Of a stretch of DNA of 64,000 nucleotides, positions 44,871-56,749 are shown one piece after another. The stretch spans positions 24,295,915 through 24,359,914 of the forward strand of contig CAIIXF020000001.1 in NCBI GenBank assembly GCA_903813345.2, in the 5' to 3' direction. The position numbers and the translations under genes are program-made. The notes below the pieces were generated by a model, which was given only the letters and a program-made list of their open reading frames with translations, was not told the origin of the DNA and did not search any database. The stretch is from Owenia fusiformis. Its lineage: Eukaryota > Annelida > Polychaeta > Sabellida > Oweniidae. Position 1 is the stretch's first letter. Each line of letters begins with the position of its first letter.

Positions 44871-46391
44871 CACTAGGGCAGAGCATTTGTACTGAAAGGA
44901 GCGTTTTCAGTACAAATATGTACTGAAAAATGTACTGAATTTTTAAGTATATTTTTCAGTATAAACATGTACTGAAAAATATACTTAAAATTTCAGTGCA
45001 AATTTCAGAATAAATATGTACTGAAAAATGTACTGAAATTTTAAGTACATTTTTCAGTATATATTTATACTGAAAAATATACTGAATTTTAAGTGTGATT
45101 TTAAGTGCAAATATGTACTTAAAAATATACTGAAATTTAAGTGTGATTTTAAGTGCAAATATGTACTGAAAAATATACTGAAATTTAAGAGCATATTTAA
45201 GTGTAAATTTATACTGAAAAATATACTTAGATTTTAAATTACGACATCTTCCTGACTTTGACATCTATACCATGGATTTTGCTATACTCGAACAAATGAG
45301 GTTCTATGTTCATGTTATATATTTTAATTTTGATATCAATTAATTAATTTGCTAAAGCAATATGAGTGAAAATCTCATGAAAAACTTATTTTTAAGACTG
45401 AGAAAATGAGTACCTTTAATGTTTTTGAATTTTAGAACTTAATAAGGTAGAATGTATCTAGAAACCTCAAAAGGTATGGAATACACATGTTATGTATGAT
45501 CAGTTTTAAATAAATGGTTTATCCCTCAGGAAATATGGGTATCCAAAACCTTTATTGATGGAGAAAATGCAATCAGATATTATTACAGGATGCGTCTTAA
45601 ATAATTAAATCCAAAAACATAACTTATTAAAAGGAAAACACTTGATTACAGTAAACCTAGCCTCTCCAGTTTGATTAGAGTCTGCTTTAAAGGATGTGTC
45701 TAAAGAAACTTTATTAATCCATTAATAAAACAAAATATTTTGACAAGGCAAAACAAACCTGATTACAGAGAGACTCTTGTCTGCTGTAAAGGAAGCATCC
45801 AAAATAATTTCATAATGTAATAGCATTCCTGTTGGGGGGGGGGTTCAGGGGTCCAAGCGAACCCCCCCCCCCTTGCCAAAAATTATTTTAAAATCATGCA
45901 CTTTTTCACCATTCTAAGAACTTTTTGAGTGATTTAGAGTTTATAAAGTATGCCTTACATTTACGTTCTCTCTTATTTCCATTATTGGGTACAAATATTT
46001 CTCATTGCATATATTTATACTTAAATTATCCTTAAATTTCAGTATATTTTTCAGTACATTTTTATACTGACTTTTGCACTTAAATTTCAGTATATATTTG
46101 TACTTAAATTTATCCTTAAATTTTCAGTGCATTTTTCAGTATATTTTTGCACTTAAATTTGTCCTTAAAATTCAGTACATTTTTCAGTACATATTTAAAC
46201 TTAAATTTGGACTTAAAATTAAGTTTATTTTTCAGTACATGAATTTGTACTGAGAAATATACTGGAAAAAATTCATTGCATTTTTCAGTACAAAAATATA
46301 CTTAAATTTGTACTGAAACAAAACTAGTACATTTTTCAGTACATATTTGTACTGAAAACGCTCTTTTCAGTAAAAATGCTCTGCCCTAGTG
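44871..46391. mobile_element. Fold-back element with TACTGAAA subrepeats
   Basis: It starts cactagggcagagcattt (44871) and ends with its complement (46391), with TAT on each side. Each arm (about 44871-45240 and 46020-46391) is a run of degenerate units of the type tactgaaaaatgtactgaaa followed by ttttaagt. The units are themselves partly palindromic (ttcagtac-n-gtactgaa). The centre (45241-46019) has no recognisable protein. The architecture is that of fold-back (FB-like) transposons with internally repetitive inverted ends. Confidence 0.8.
45832..45876. repeat. G-run/C-run hairpin
   Basis: A G10 run, then ttcaggggtccaagcgaa, then a C12 run. The runs can pair as a stem, and the G run could form a quadruplex. 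It lies in the non-repetitive centre of the fold-back element. Confidence 0.7.
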
Positions 46392-46624
46392 TATGTTTTA
46401 CTCACTAGGGGCGATATTCTCGGTTTCCTTTGAAATTAAAAGTTAAATTAAGTTCAGTAAGATTTTTTAATCTTTTTTATCTTCAATCATTATATTTTTT
46501 TAAGTAGTATAAACAAACAATCATTTATCACAAATAAAAACTTCAATGGCTCAATGACTGATTGGGAAACAGGCAGAGAATAATCAGTGAAACAACCAAT
46601 TTATACTGAGAGAATTGAACTCAC

Positions 46625-46708
46625 CTCTGTAGTCATGGCAACAGTTGCATCTATAACATCAATTATCTTGTGCTGGCAAATCTGCATCAAAACAGTAGAC
46701 TCTAGGGC
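46625..46708 (-). CDS. Candidate exon of 28 codons, unknown product
   Basis: An 84-nt phase 0/0 stretch between cgtag and a gtgagt donor, reading ALESTVLMQICQHKIIDVID then ATVAMTTE. No family is recognised. It is the only splice-bounded sequence between the fold-back element and the SGNH array. Confidence 0.3.
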
Positions 46709-46869
46709 CTACGTTCATGGCAAACAACTAGTCTACAATAATAATGATACAGTGTACAGTGGTTTGATGTAAGATTAGAGAATGAAATTTTAGAAAATAG
46801 ACTTAGAATATACTAAAATCCAAACAATTTTGATTTTATTTGCTCTATAAATCTGATTCACTCAGTCAG

Positions 46870-47352
46870 GTTGCAATAACCAAGATGAAGAATGATGACT
46901 CGAAACATGTCACAGATTTCGATCCCATCTTCGTCTTGTACCCACTTTCGGATGAGCTTGTTGAGACTTTTAGCCCTCCGATTGTACCATTGGTACTCGG
47001 TCACCTTAGGAAACATAGCGGAAACTATGATCCTGGCTCGGGTCTTAGTACGAATCAGTCTAACCGCTGTCTTCAATCTTGACAAGACTTTCTCCTGCGA
47101 CTCCCTGGGTCTGCCGTCCTTGCGAGTCAGGTTGCAATAACCAAGATGAAGAATGATGACTCGTGTAACCGAGATAAGATGTCAATCATCTGCATCCATG
47201 CTCCACTCATCAACAACATCATCAAGGTCCTGCAACCTTCTTCCAGGTTTGGCATCAGTTGAAGCATATACGTGGTCACCAAGTTTCTTATCAAGATAAC
47301 GACTCATCCCAAGTGCATGAGAATCACCGAGTACAAGAACATGGTCTGACAT
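46870..47352 (-). pseudogene. SGNH-like unit 0 (no recombinase fragment)
   Basis: The ATG at 47352 reads MSDHVLVLGDSHALG (SGNH block I with GDSH), followed by 41 more codons and TGA. The frame reopens as RVIILHLGYCNLT (block III position, GYCN in place of GxND) and RARIIVSAMFPKVTEYQWYN. The 3' part ends at EICDMF and is then joined to a second copy of the VIILHLGYCNLT sequence, ending at 46858. So this end was rearranged through a ~37 nt duplicated segment (46870-46906 equals 47125-47162). One 27-mer copy. TATA-like box at 47397-47406. Confidence 0.7.
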
Positions 47353-47396
47353 TGTGATATCTCAACTCCAGATGGAATAGCTGTGTTTTCAAAGGT

Positions 47397-47406
47397 CTAT
47401 TTATAG
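47397..47406 (-). promoter_or_regulatory. TATA-like box of SGNH unit 0, conserved in array
   Basis: CTATAAATAG on the minus strand, 45 nt upstream of the ATG. The same spacing holds in all nine units (boxes at 48541, 49711, 50859, 51998, 53163, 54311, 55429 and 56531). Units 1 and 4 carry CAATAAATAG. A start site about 25-30 nt downstream would leave a very short leader. Confidence 0.5.
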
Positions 47407-47622
47407 AACGCGCGACGACCTCTGAAAACAATTGATATTGCCTTGTACTAAAATATATAAAATCAACTCATATTTGTTTGGAGTTGTGTTTGTTTGTCTA
47501 TTCTAAATACCTAATTTTGCATCTCTTTATTCAGATTTTTGCAATTTTTTATAATGTTCCAATGATACTTTTCAATACCTTTCCAATGATACCAAATACT
47601 CCAAGATACTTCAAAACTACCA

Positions 47623-48496
47623 TTATGAAATAATAAAATTTGATCTCATTTTTGAAAAAAACATTGCAAAAGAATATGTGGTAGATCCAGAAGTGCATGT
47701 ATATGTATTAGTATACAGTTTGTAATCCTTAGCATGGCGGACTGGAATTGTCGAAGTCTTTATACAACTGTAACCTCTCTTTTTAGACAGGGCGACCATA
47801 GTATTACGCCATAGTCTGTTTTGCTTGACAAATAAGTCATAGTCCCGAGTTTTGATTTCTTTGGTGCACAAAAGCAGGTATTGGTGATACAACTGTAACC
47901 TCTCTAAATATGATTTTATGGTCGATGCCTGCTTAATTTCCAAACATCACCTCTTTTGGCCTTCTTCTCGACTGATCGCTAATAGTTGGACCCTTGCCAC
48001 CTGTGGTTGTCAGCTCACGAAACATGTCACAGATTTCGATCCCATCTTCGTCTTGTACCCACTTTCGGATGAGCTTGTTGAGACTTTTAGCCCTCCGATT
48101 GTACCATTGGTACTCAGTCACCTTAGGAAACATAGTTTCCGGAGTCACCTTAGGAAACATAGCGGAAACTATGATCCTGGCTCGGGTCTTAGTACGAATC
48201 AGTGGAACCGTTGTCTTCAATCTTGACAAGACTTTCTCCTGCGACTCCCTGGGTCTGCCGTCCTTGCGAGTCAGGTTGCAATAACCAAGATGAAGAATGA
48301 TGACTCCCGTAACCGAGATAAGATGTCAATCATCTGCATCCATGCTCCACTCATCAACAATATCATCAAGGTCCTGCAACCTTCTTCCAGGTTTGGCATC
48401 AGTTGAAGCATATACGTGGTCACCAAGTTTCTTATCAAGATAACAACCCATCCCAAGTGCATGAGAATCACCGAGTACTAGATCATGGTCTGACAT
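47623..48496 (-). pseudogene. SGNH/recombinase chimeric unit 1
   Basis: The SGNH part (48496 to 47933) has GDSH, the shared TGA and two 27-mers (PETMFPKVT), ending RRPKEVMFGN. At the junction a fragment of the recombinase-like gene follows in another frame: KQASTIKSYLERLQLYHQYL, then DYDLFVKQNRLWRN and LSKKR. It then returns to ERLQLY-like bases and ends. The catalytic DxxH block of SGNH enzymes is absent. The TATA-like box (48541-48550) is changed to CAATAAATAG. Confidence 0.7.
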
Positions 48497-48766
48497 TGTG
48501 ATATCTCAACTCCAGATGGAATAGCTGTGTTTTCAAAGGTCTATTTATTGAACGCGCGACGACCTCTGAGAACAATTGATATTGCCTTGTACAAAAATGT
48601 ATAAAATCAACTCATATTGATTGGAGTTGTGTTTGTTTGTCTATTCTAAATACCTAATTTTGCATCTCTTTATTCAGATTTTTTGCAATTTTTTATAATG
48701 TTCCAATGATACTTTTCAATACCTTTCCAATGATACCAAATACTCAAAGATACTTCAAAACTACCA

Positions 48767-49666
48767 TTATGAAATAATAAGATTTGATCTCATTTTTGAA
48801 AAAAACATTGCAAAAGAATCTGTGGTGGATCCAGAAGTGCATGTATATGTATTAGTATACAGTTTGTAATCCTTAGCATGGCGGACGGGAATTGTCGAAG
48901 TCTTTATACAACTGTAACCTCTCTTTTTAGACAGGGCGACCATAGAATTACGCCATAGTCTGTTTTGCTTGACAAATAAGTCATAGTTCGAGTTTTGATT
49001 TCTTTGGTGCACAAAAGCAGGTATTGGTGATACAACTGTAACCTCTCTAAATATGATTTTATGGTCGATGCCTGCTTAATTTCCAAACATCACCTCTTTT
49101 GGCCTTCTTCTGGACTGATCGCTAATAGTTGGACCCTTGCCACCTGTGGTTGTCAGCTCACGAAACATGTCACAGATTTCGATCCCATCTTCGTCTTGTA
49201 CCCACTTTCGGATGAGCTTGTTGAGATTTTTAGCCCTCCCATTGTACCATTTGTACTCAGTCACCTTAGGAAACATAGTTTCCGGAGTCACCTTAGGAAA
49301 CATAGTTTCCGGAGTCACCTTAGGAAACATAGCGGAAATTATGATCCTGGCTCTGGTCTTAGTACGAATCAGTCGAACCGCTGTCTTCAATCTTGACAAG
49401 ACTTTCTCCTGCGACTCCCTGGGTCTGCCGTCCTTGCGAGTCAGAATGCAATAACCAAGATGAAGAATGATGACTCTTGTAACCGATATAAGATGTCAAT
49501 CATCTGCATCCATGCTCCACTCATCAACAACATCATCAAGGTCCTGCAACCTTCTTCCAGGTTTGGCATCAGTTGAAGCATATACGTGCTCACCAAGTTT
49601 CTTATCAAGATAACGACCCATCCCAAGTGCATGAGAATCACAAAGTACTAGAACATGGTCTGACAT
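48767..49666 (-). pseudogene. SGNH/recombinase chimeric unit 2
   Basis: As unit 1, with three 27-mers. The block I sequence reads VLCDSH rather than VLGDSH. The recombinase fragment has a 2-nt loss at KTR|(D)YDL that shifts its frame, and RNSMV for RNTMV. TATA-like box 49711-49720 is intact. Confidence 0.7.
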
Positions 49667-49940
49667 TGTGATATCTCAACTCCAGATGGAATAGCTGTGT
49701 TTTCAAAGGTCTATTTATAGAACGCGCGACGACCTCTGAGAACAATTGATATTGCCTTGTACTAAAATATATAAAATCAACTCATATTGATTGGAGTTGT
49801 GTTTGTTTGTCTATTCTAAATACCTAATTTTGCATCTCTTTATTCAGATTTTTGCAATTTTTTATAATGTTCCAATGATACTTTCTTTTCAATACCTTTC
49901 CAATGATACCAAATACTCCCAAGATACTTCAAAACTACCA

Positions 49941-50814
49941 TTATGAAATAATAAAATTTGATCTCATTTTTGAAAAAAACATTGCAAAAGAATATGTGGT
50001 GGATCCAGAAGTGCATGTATATGTATTAGTATACAGTTTGTAATCCTTAGCATGGCGGACGGGAATTGTCGAAGTCTTTATACAACTGTAACCTCTCTTT
50101 TTAGACAGGGCGACCATAGTATTACGCCATAGTCTGTTTTGCTTGACAAATAAGTCATAGTCCCGAGTTTTGATTTCTTTGGTGCACAAAAGCAGGTATT
50201 GGTGATACAACTGTAACCTCTCTAAATATGATTTTATGGTCGATGCCTGCTTAATTTCCAAACATTACCTCTTTTGGCCTTCTTCTGGACTGATCGCTAA
50301 TAGTTGGACCCTTGCCACCTGTGGTTGTCAGCTCACGAAACATGTCACAGATTTCGATCCCATCTTCGTCTTGTACCCACTTTTGGATGAGCTTGTTGAG
50401 ACTTTTAGCCCTCCCATTGTACCATTGGTACTCAGTCACCTTAGGAAACATAGTTTCCGGAGTCACCTTAGGAAACATAGCGGAAATTATGATCCTGGCT
50501 CGGGTCTTAGTACGAATCAGTCGAACCGCTGTCTTCAATCTTGACAAGACTTTCTCCTGCGACTCCCTGCTTCTGCCGTCCTTGCGAGTCAGGTTGCAAT
50601 AACCAAGATGAAGAATGATGACTCGTGTAACCGAGATAAGATGTCAATCATCTGCCTCCATGCTCCACTCATCAACAACATCATCAAGGTCCTGCAACCT
50701 TCTTCCAGGTTTGGCATCAGTTGAAGCATATACGTGGTCACCAAGTTTCTTATCAAGATAACGACTCATCCCAAGTGCATGAGAATCACCGAGTACTAGA
50801 ACATGGTCTGACAT
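49941..50814 (-). pseudogene. SGNH/recombinase chimeric unit 3
   Basis: Two 27-mers, intact GDSH, shared TGA. The recombinase fragment frame is open for about 106 codons (TTG-started, so not a real start). TATA-like box 50859-50868 intact. It has the private cttctgccg variant also found in unit 6. Confidence 0.7.
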
Positions 50815-51079
50815 TGTGATATCTCAACTCCAGGTGGAATAGCTGTGTTTTCAAAGGTCTATTTATAGAACGCACGACGACCTCTGAGAACAATTGATAT
50901 TGCCTTGTACAAAAATATATAAAATCAACTCATATTGATTGGAGTTGTGTTTGTCTATTCTAAATACCTAATTTTGCATCTCTTTATTCAGATTTTTGCA
51001 ATTTTTTATAATGTTCCAATGATACTTTTCAATACCTTTCCAATGATACCAAATACTCCAAGATACTTCAAAACTACCA

Positions 51080-51953
51080 TTATGAAATAATAAGATTTGA
51101 TCTCATTTTTGAAAAAAACATTGCAAAAGAATCTGTGGTGGATCAAGAAGTGCATGTATATTTATTAGTATACAGTTTGTAATCCTTAGCATGGCGGACG
51201 GGAATTGTCGAAGTCTTTATACAACTGTAACCTCTCTTTTTAGACAGGGCGACCATAGTATTACGCCATAGTCTGTTTTGCTTGACAAATAAGTCATAGT
51301 CCCGAGTTTTGATTTCTTTGGTGCACAAAAGCAGGTATTGGTGATACAACTGTAACCTCTCTAAATATGATTTTATGGTCGATGCCTGCTTAATTTCCAA
51401 ACATCACCTCTTTTGGCCTTCTTCTCGACTGATCGCTAATAGTTGGACCCTTGCCACCTGTGGTTGTCAGCTCACGAAACATGTCACAGATTTCGATCCC
51501 ATCTTCGTCTTGTACCCACTTTCGGATGAGCTTGTTGAGACTTTTAGCCCTCCGATTGTACCATTGGTACTCAGTTACCTTAGGAAACATAGTTTCCGGA
51601 GTCACCTTAGGAAACATAGCGGAAACTATGATCCTGGCTCGGGTCTTAGTACGAATCAGTGGAACCGTTGTCTTCAATCTTGACAAGACTTTCTCCTGCG
51701 ACTCCCTGGGTCTGCCGTCCTTGCGAGTCAGGTTGCAATAACCAAGATGAAGAATGATGACTCCCGTAACCGAGATAAGATGTCAATCATCTGCATCCAT
51801 GCTCCACTCATCAACAATATCATCAAGGTCCTGCAACCTTCTTCCAGGTTTGGCATCAGTTGAAGCATATACGTGGTCACCAAGTTTCTTATCAAGATAA
51901 CAACCCATCCCAAGTGCATGAGAATCACCGAGTATTAGAACATGGTCTGACAT
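51080..51953 (-). pseudogene. SGNH/recombinase chimeric unit 4 (copy of unit 1)
   Basis: Nearly identical to unit 1, offset 3457 bp, including the CAATAAATAG promoter variant (51998-52007) and the SGTVVFNL-type differences on the opposite strand. Two 27-mers. GDSH and TGA as in unit 1. Confidence 0.7.
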
Positions 51954-52222
51954 TGTGATATCTCAACTCCAGATGGAATAGCTGTGTTTTCAAAGGTCTA
52001 TTTATTGAACGCGCGACGACCTCTGAGAACAATTGATATTGCCTTGTACAAAAATGTATAAAATCAACTCATATTGATTGGAGTTGTGTTTGTTTGTCTA
52101 TTCTAAATACCTAATTTTGCATCTCTTTATTCAGATTTTTGCAATTTTTTATAATGTTCCAATGATACTTTTCAATACCTTTCCAATGATACCAAATACT
52201 CAAAGATACTTCAAAACTACCA

Positions 52223-53119
52223 TTATGAAATAATAAGATTTGATCTCATTTTTGAAAAAAACATTGCAAAAGAATCTGTGGTGGATCCAGAAGTGCATGT
52301 ATATGTATTAGTATACAGTTTGTAATCCTTAGCATGGCGGACGGGAATTGTCGAAGTCTTTATACAACTGTAACCTCTCTTTTTAGACAGGGCGACCATA
52401 GAATTACGCCATAGTCTGTTTTGCTTGACAAATAAGTCATAGTTCGAGTTTTGATTTCTTTGGTGCACAAAAGCAGGTATTGGTGATACAACTGTAACCT
52501 CTCTAAATATGATTTTATGGTCGATGCCTGCTTAATTTCCAAACATCACCTCTTTTGGCCTTCTTCTGGACTGATCGCTAATAGTTGGACCCTTGCCACC
52601 TGTGGTTGTCAGCTCACGAAACATGTCACAGATTTCTATCCCATCTTCGTCTTGAACCCACTTTCGGATGAGCTTGTTGAGATTTTTAGCCCTCCCATTG
52701 TACCATTGGTACTCAGTCACCTTAGGAAATATAGTTTCCGGAGTCACCTTAGGAAACATAGTTTCCGGAGTCACCTTAGGAAACATAGCGGAAATTATGA
52801 TCCTGGCTCGGGTCTTAGTACGAATCAGTCGAACCGCTGTCTTCAATCTTGACAAGACTTTCTCCTGCGACTCCCTGGGTCTGCCGTCCTTGCGAGTCAG
52901 AATGCAATAACCAAGATGAAGAATGATGACTCGTGTAACCGATATAAGATGTCAATCATCTGCATCCATGCTCCACTCATCAACAACATCATCAAGGTCC
53001 TGCAACCTTCTTCCAGGTTTGGCATCAGTTGTCTATACGTGCTCACCAAGTTTCTTATCAAGATAACGACCCATCCCAAGTGCATGAGAATCACAAAGTA
53101 CTAGAACATGGTTTGACAT
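52223..53119 (-). pseudogene. SGNH/recombinase chimeric unit 5 (copy of unit 2)
   Basis: Offset 3453-3456 bp from unit 2, with three 27-mers, VLCDSH and the same 2-nt loss in the recombinase fragment. A private 3-nt loss occurs near 53032. TATA-like box 53163-53172. Confidence 0.7.
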
Positions 53120-53393
53120 TGTGATATCTCAACTCCAGATGGAATAGCTGTGTTTTCAAAGGTCTATTTATAGAACGCGCGACAACCTCTGAGAACAATT
53201 GATATTGCCTTGTACTAAAATATATAAAATCAACTCATATTGATTGGAGTTGTGTTTGTTTGTCTATTCTAAATACCTAATTTTGCATCTCTTTATTCAG
53301 ATTTTTGCAATTTTTTATAATGTTCCAATGATACTTTCTTTTCAATACCTTTCCAATGATACCAAATACTCCCAAGATACTTCAAAACTACCA

Positions 53394-54266
53394 TTATGAA
53401 ATAATAAGATTTGATCTCATTTTTGAAAAAAACATTGCAAAAGAATATGTGGTGGATCCAGAAGTGCATGTATATGTATTAGTATACAGTTTGTAATCCT
53501 TAGCATGGCGGACGGGAATTGTCGAAGTCTTTATACAACTGTAACCTCTCTTTTTAGACAGGGCGACCATAGTATTACGCCATAGTCTGTTTTGCTTGAC
53601 AAATAAGTCATAGTTCGAGTTTTGATTTCTTTGGTGCACAAAAGCAGGTATTGGTGATACAACTGTAACCTCTCTAAATATGATTTTATGGTCGAGGCCT
53701 GCTTAATTTCCAAACATCACCTCTTTTGGCCTTCTTCTGGACTGATCGCTAATAGTTGGACCCTTGCCACCTGTGGTTGTCAGCTCACGAAACATGTCAC
53801 AGATTTCGATCCCATCTTCGTCTTGTACCCACTTTTGGATGAGCTTGTTGAGACTTTTAGCCCTCCCATTGTACCATTGGTACTCAGTCACCTTAGGAAA
53901 CATAGTTTCCGGAGTCACCTTAGGAAACATAGCGGAAATTATGATCCTGGCTCTGGTCTTAGTACGAATCAGTCGAACCGCTGTCTTCAATCTTGACAAG
54001 ACTTTCTCCTGCGACTCCCTGCTTCTGCCGTCCTTGCGAGTCAGGTTGCAATAACCAAGATGAAGAATGATGACTCGTGTAACCGAGATAAGATGTCAAT
54101 CATCTGCCTCCATGCTCCACTCATCAACAACATCATCAAGGTCCTGCAACCTTCTTCCAGGTTTGGCATCAGTTGAAGCATATACGTGGTCACCAAGTTT
54201 CTTATCAAGATAACGACTCATCCCAAGTGCATGAGAATCACCGAGTACTAGAACATGGTCTGACAT
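53394..54266 (-). pseudogene. SGNH/recombinase chimeric unit 6 (copy of unit 3)
   Basis: Offset 3452 bp from unit 3, two 27-mers, GDSH present, TGA present. Its recombinase fragment has the 2-nt loss seen in units 2 and 5 but absent from unit 3, pointing to some sequence exchange within the array. TATA-like box 54311-54320. Confidence 0.7.
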
Positions 54267-54531
54267 TGTTATATCTCAACTCCAGGTGGAATAGCTGTGT
54301 TTTCAAAGGTCTATTTATAGAACGCGCGACGACCTCTGAGAACAATTGATATTGCCTTGTACAAAAATATATAAAATCAACTCATATTGATTGGAGTTGT
54401 GTTTGTCTATTCTAAATACCTAATTTTGCATCTCTTTATTCAGATTTTTGCAATTTTTTATAATGTTCCAATGATACTTTTCAATACCTTTCCAATGATA
54501 CCAAATACTCCAAGATACTTCAAAACTACCA

Positions 54532-55384
54532 TTATGAAATAATAAGATTTGATCTCATTTTTGAAAAAAACATTGCAAAAGAATCTGTGGTGGATCAAGA
54601 AGTGCATGTATATTTATTAGTATACAGTTTGTAATCCTTAGCATGGCGGACGGGAATTGTCGAAGTCTTTATACAACTGTAACCTCTCTTTTTAGACAGG
54701 GCGACCATAGTATTACGCCATAGTCTGTTTTGCTTGACAAATAAGTCATAGTCCCGAGTTTTGATTTCTTTGGTGCACAAAAGCAGGTATTGGTGATACA
54801 ACTGTAACCTCTCTAAATATGATTTTATGGTCGATGCCTGCTTAATTTCCAAACATCACCTCTTTTGGCCTTCTTCTGGACTGATCGCTAATAGTTGGAC
54901 CCTTGCCACCTGTGGTTGTCAGCTCACGAAACATGTCACAGATTTCGATCCCATCTTCGTCTTGTACCCACTTTCGGATGAGCTTGTTGAGACTTTTAGC
55001 CCTCCGATTGTACCATTGGTACTCAGTCACCTTAGGAAACATAGCGGAAACTATGATCCTGGCTCGGGCCTTAGTACGAATCAGTCGAACCGCTGTCTTC
55101 AATCTTGACAAGACTTTCCCCTGCAACTCCCTGGGTCTGCCGTCCTTGCGAGTCAGAATGCAATAACCAAGATGAAGAATGATGACTCGTGTAACCGAGA
55201 TAAGATGTCAATCATCTGCATCCACATCCATGCTCCACTCATCAACAACATCATCAAGGTCCTGCAACCTTCTTCCAGGTTTGGCATCAGTTGAAGCATA
55301 TACGTGGTCACCAAGTTTCTTATCAAGATAACGACTCATCCCATGTGCATGAGAATCACCGAGTACTAGAACATGGTCTGACAT
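54532..55384 (-). pseudogene. SGNH/recombinase chimeric unit 7
   Basis: One 27-mer, GDSH intact, TGA present. A 9-nt insertion (catccacat-like duplication) lies near 55220. TATA-like box 55429-55438. It shares with unit 4 a recombinase-fragment tail (LYTNKYTCTS), consistent with the 3.45 kb register. Confidence 0.7.
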
Positions 55385-55659
55385 TGTGATATCTCAACTC
55401 CAGGTGGAATAGCTGTGTTTTCAAAGGTCTATTTATAGAACGCGCGACGACCTCTGAGAACAATTGATATTGCCTTGTACTAAAATATATAAAATCAACT
55501 CATATTGATTGGAGTTGTGTTTGTTTGTCTATTCTAAATACCTAATTTTGCATCTCTTTATTCAGATTTTTGCAATTTTTTATAATGTTCCAATGATACT
55601 TTTCAATACCTTTCCAATGATACCAAATACTCCAAGATACTTCAAAACTTACCATTATG

Positions 55660-56486
55660 AAATAATAAGATTTGATCTCATTTTTGAAAAAAAACATTGC
55701 AAAAGAATCTGTGGTGGATCCAGAAGTGCATGTATATGTATTAGTATACAGTTTGTAATCCTTAGCATGGCGTACGGGAATTGTCGAAGTCTTTATACAA
55801 CTGTAACCTCTCTTTTTAGACAGGGCGACCATAGTATTACGCCATAGTCTGTTTTGCTTGACAAATAAGTCATAGTCCCGAGTTTTGATTTCTTTGGTGC
55901 ACAAAAGCAGGTATTGGTGATACAACTGTAACCTCTCTAAATATGATTTTATGGTCGATGCCTGCTTAATTTCCAAACATCACCTCTTTTGGCCTTCTTC
56001 TGGACTGATCGCTAATAGTTGGACCCTTGCCAGCTGTGGTTGTCAGCTCACGAAACATGTCACAGATTTCGATCCCATCTTCGTCTTGTACCCACTTTCG
56101 GTTTTAGCCCTCCGATTGTACCATTGGTACTCAGTCACCCTAGGAAACATAGCGGAAACTATGATCCTGGCTCGGGTCTTAGAACGAATCAGTCTAACCG
56201 CTGTCTTCAATCTTGACAAGACTTTCTCCTGCGACTCCCTGGGTCTGCCGTCCTTGCGAGTCAGGTTGCAATAACCAAGATGAAGAATGATGACTCTTGT
56301 AACCGAGATAAGATGTCAATCATCTGTATCCATGCTCCACTCATCAACAACATCATCAAGGTCCTGCACCCTTCTTTCAGGTTTGGCAACAGTTGAAGCA
56401 TATACGTGGTCACCAAGTTTCTTATCAAGATAACGACCCATCCCAAGTGCATGAGAATCACTGAGTACTAGAACATGGTCTGACAT
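55660..56486 (-). pseudogene. SGNH/recombinase chimeric unit 8 (edge copy)
   Basis: One 27-mer; a 16-nt deletion near 56101 removes part of the RAKSLNKLIR region and shifts the frame. Block I reads VLSDSH. TGA present. TATA-like box 56531-56540. It adjoins, through one more recombinase fragment (56750-57060), the fuller gene copy A. Confidence 0.7.
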
Positions 56487-56749
56487 TGTGATATCTCAAC
56501 TCCAGATGGAATAGCTGTGTTGTCAAAGGTCTATTTATAGAACGTGCGACGACCTCTGAGAACAATTGATATTGCCTTGTACAAAAATATATAAAATCAA
56601 CTCATTGATTGGAGTTGTGTTTGTCTATTCTAAATACCTAATTTTGCATCTCTTTATTCAGATTTTTGCAATTTTTTATAATGTTCCAATGATACTTTTC
56701 AATACCTTTCCAATGATACCAAATACTCCAAGATACTTCAAAACTACCA

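Noticed and set aside
44956-45264. 102-codon frame of repeated KFQYIFQYIF type
   Set aside because: A low-complexity translation of the TACTGAAA subrepeats in the fold-back element.
47918-56274. Repeated plus-strand open frames of 80-111 codons in the array
   Set aside because: They are antisense to the SGNH-like frame, start at GTG/TTG or internal ATG, and recur only because the array repeats. The minus strand carries the GDSH and other motifs and the TATA-like boxes.
46870-56486. Selenocysteine decoding of the shared TGA
   Set aside because: No SECIS-like structure was recognised, and no homologous cysteine is evident at that point. Recent amplification of a broken copy explains the sharing.
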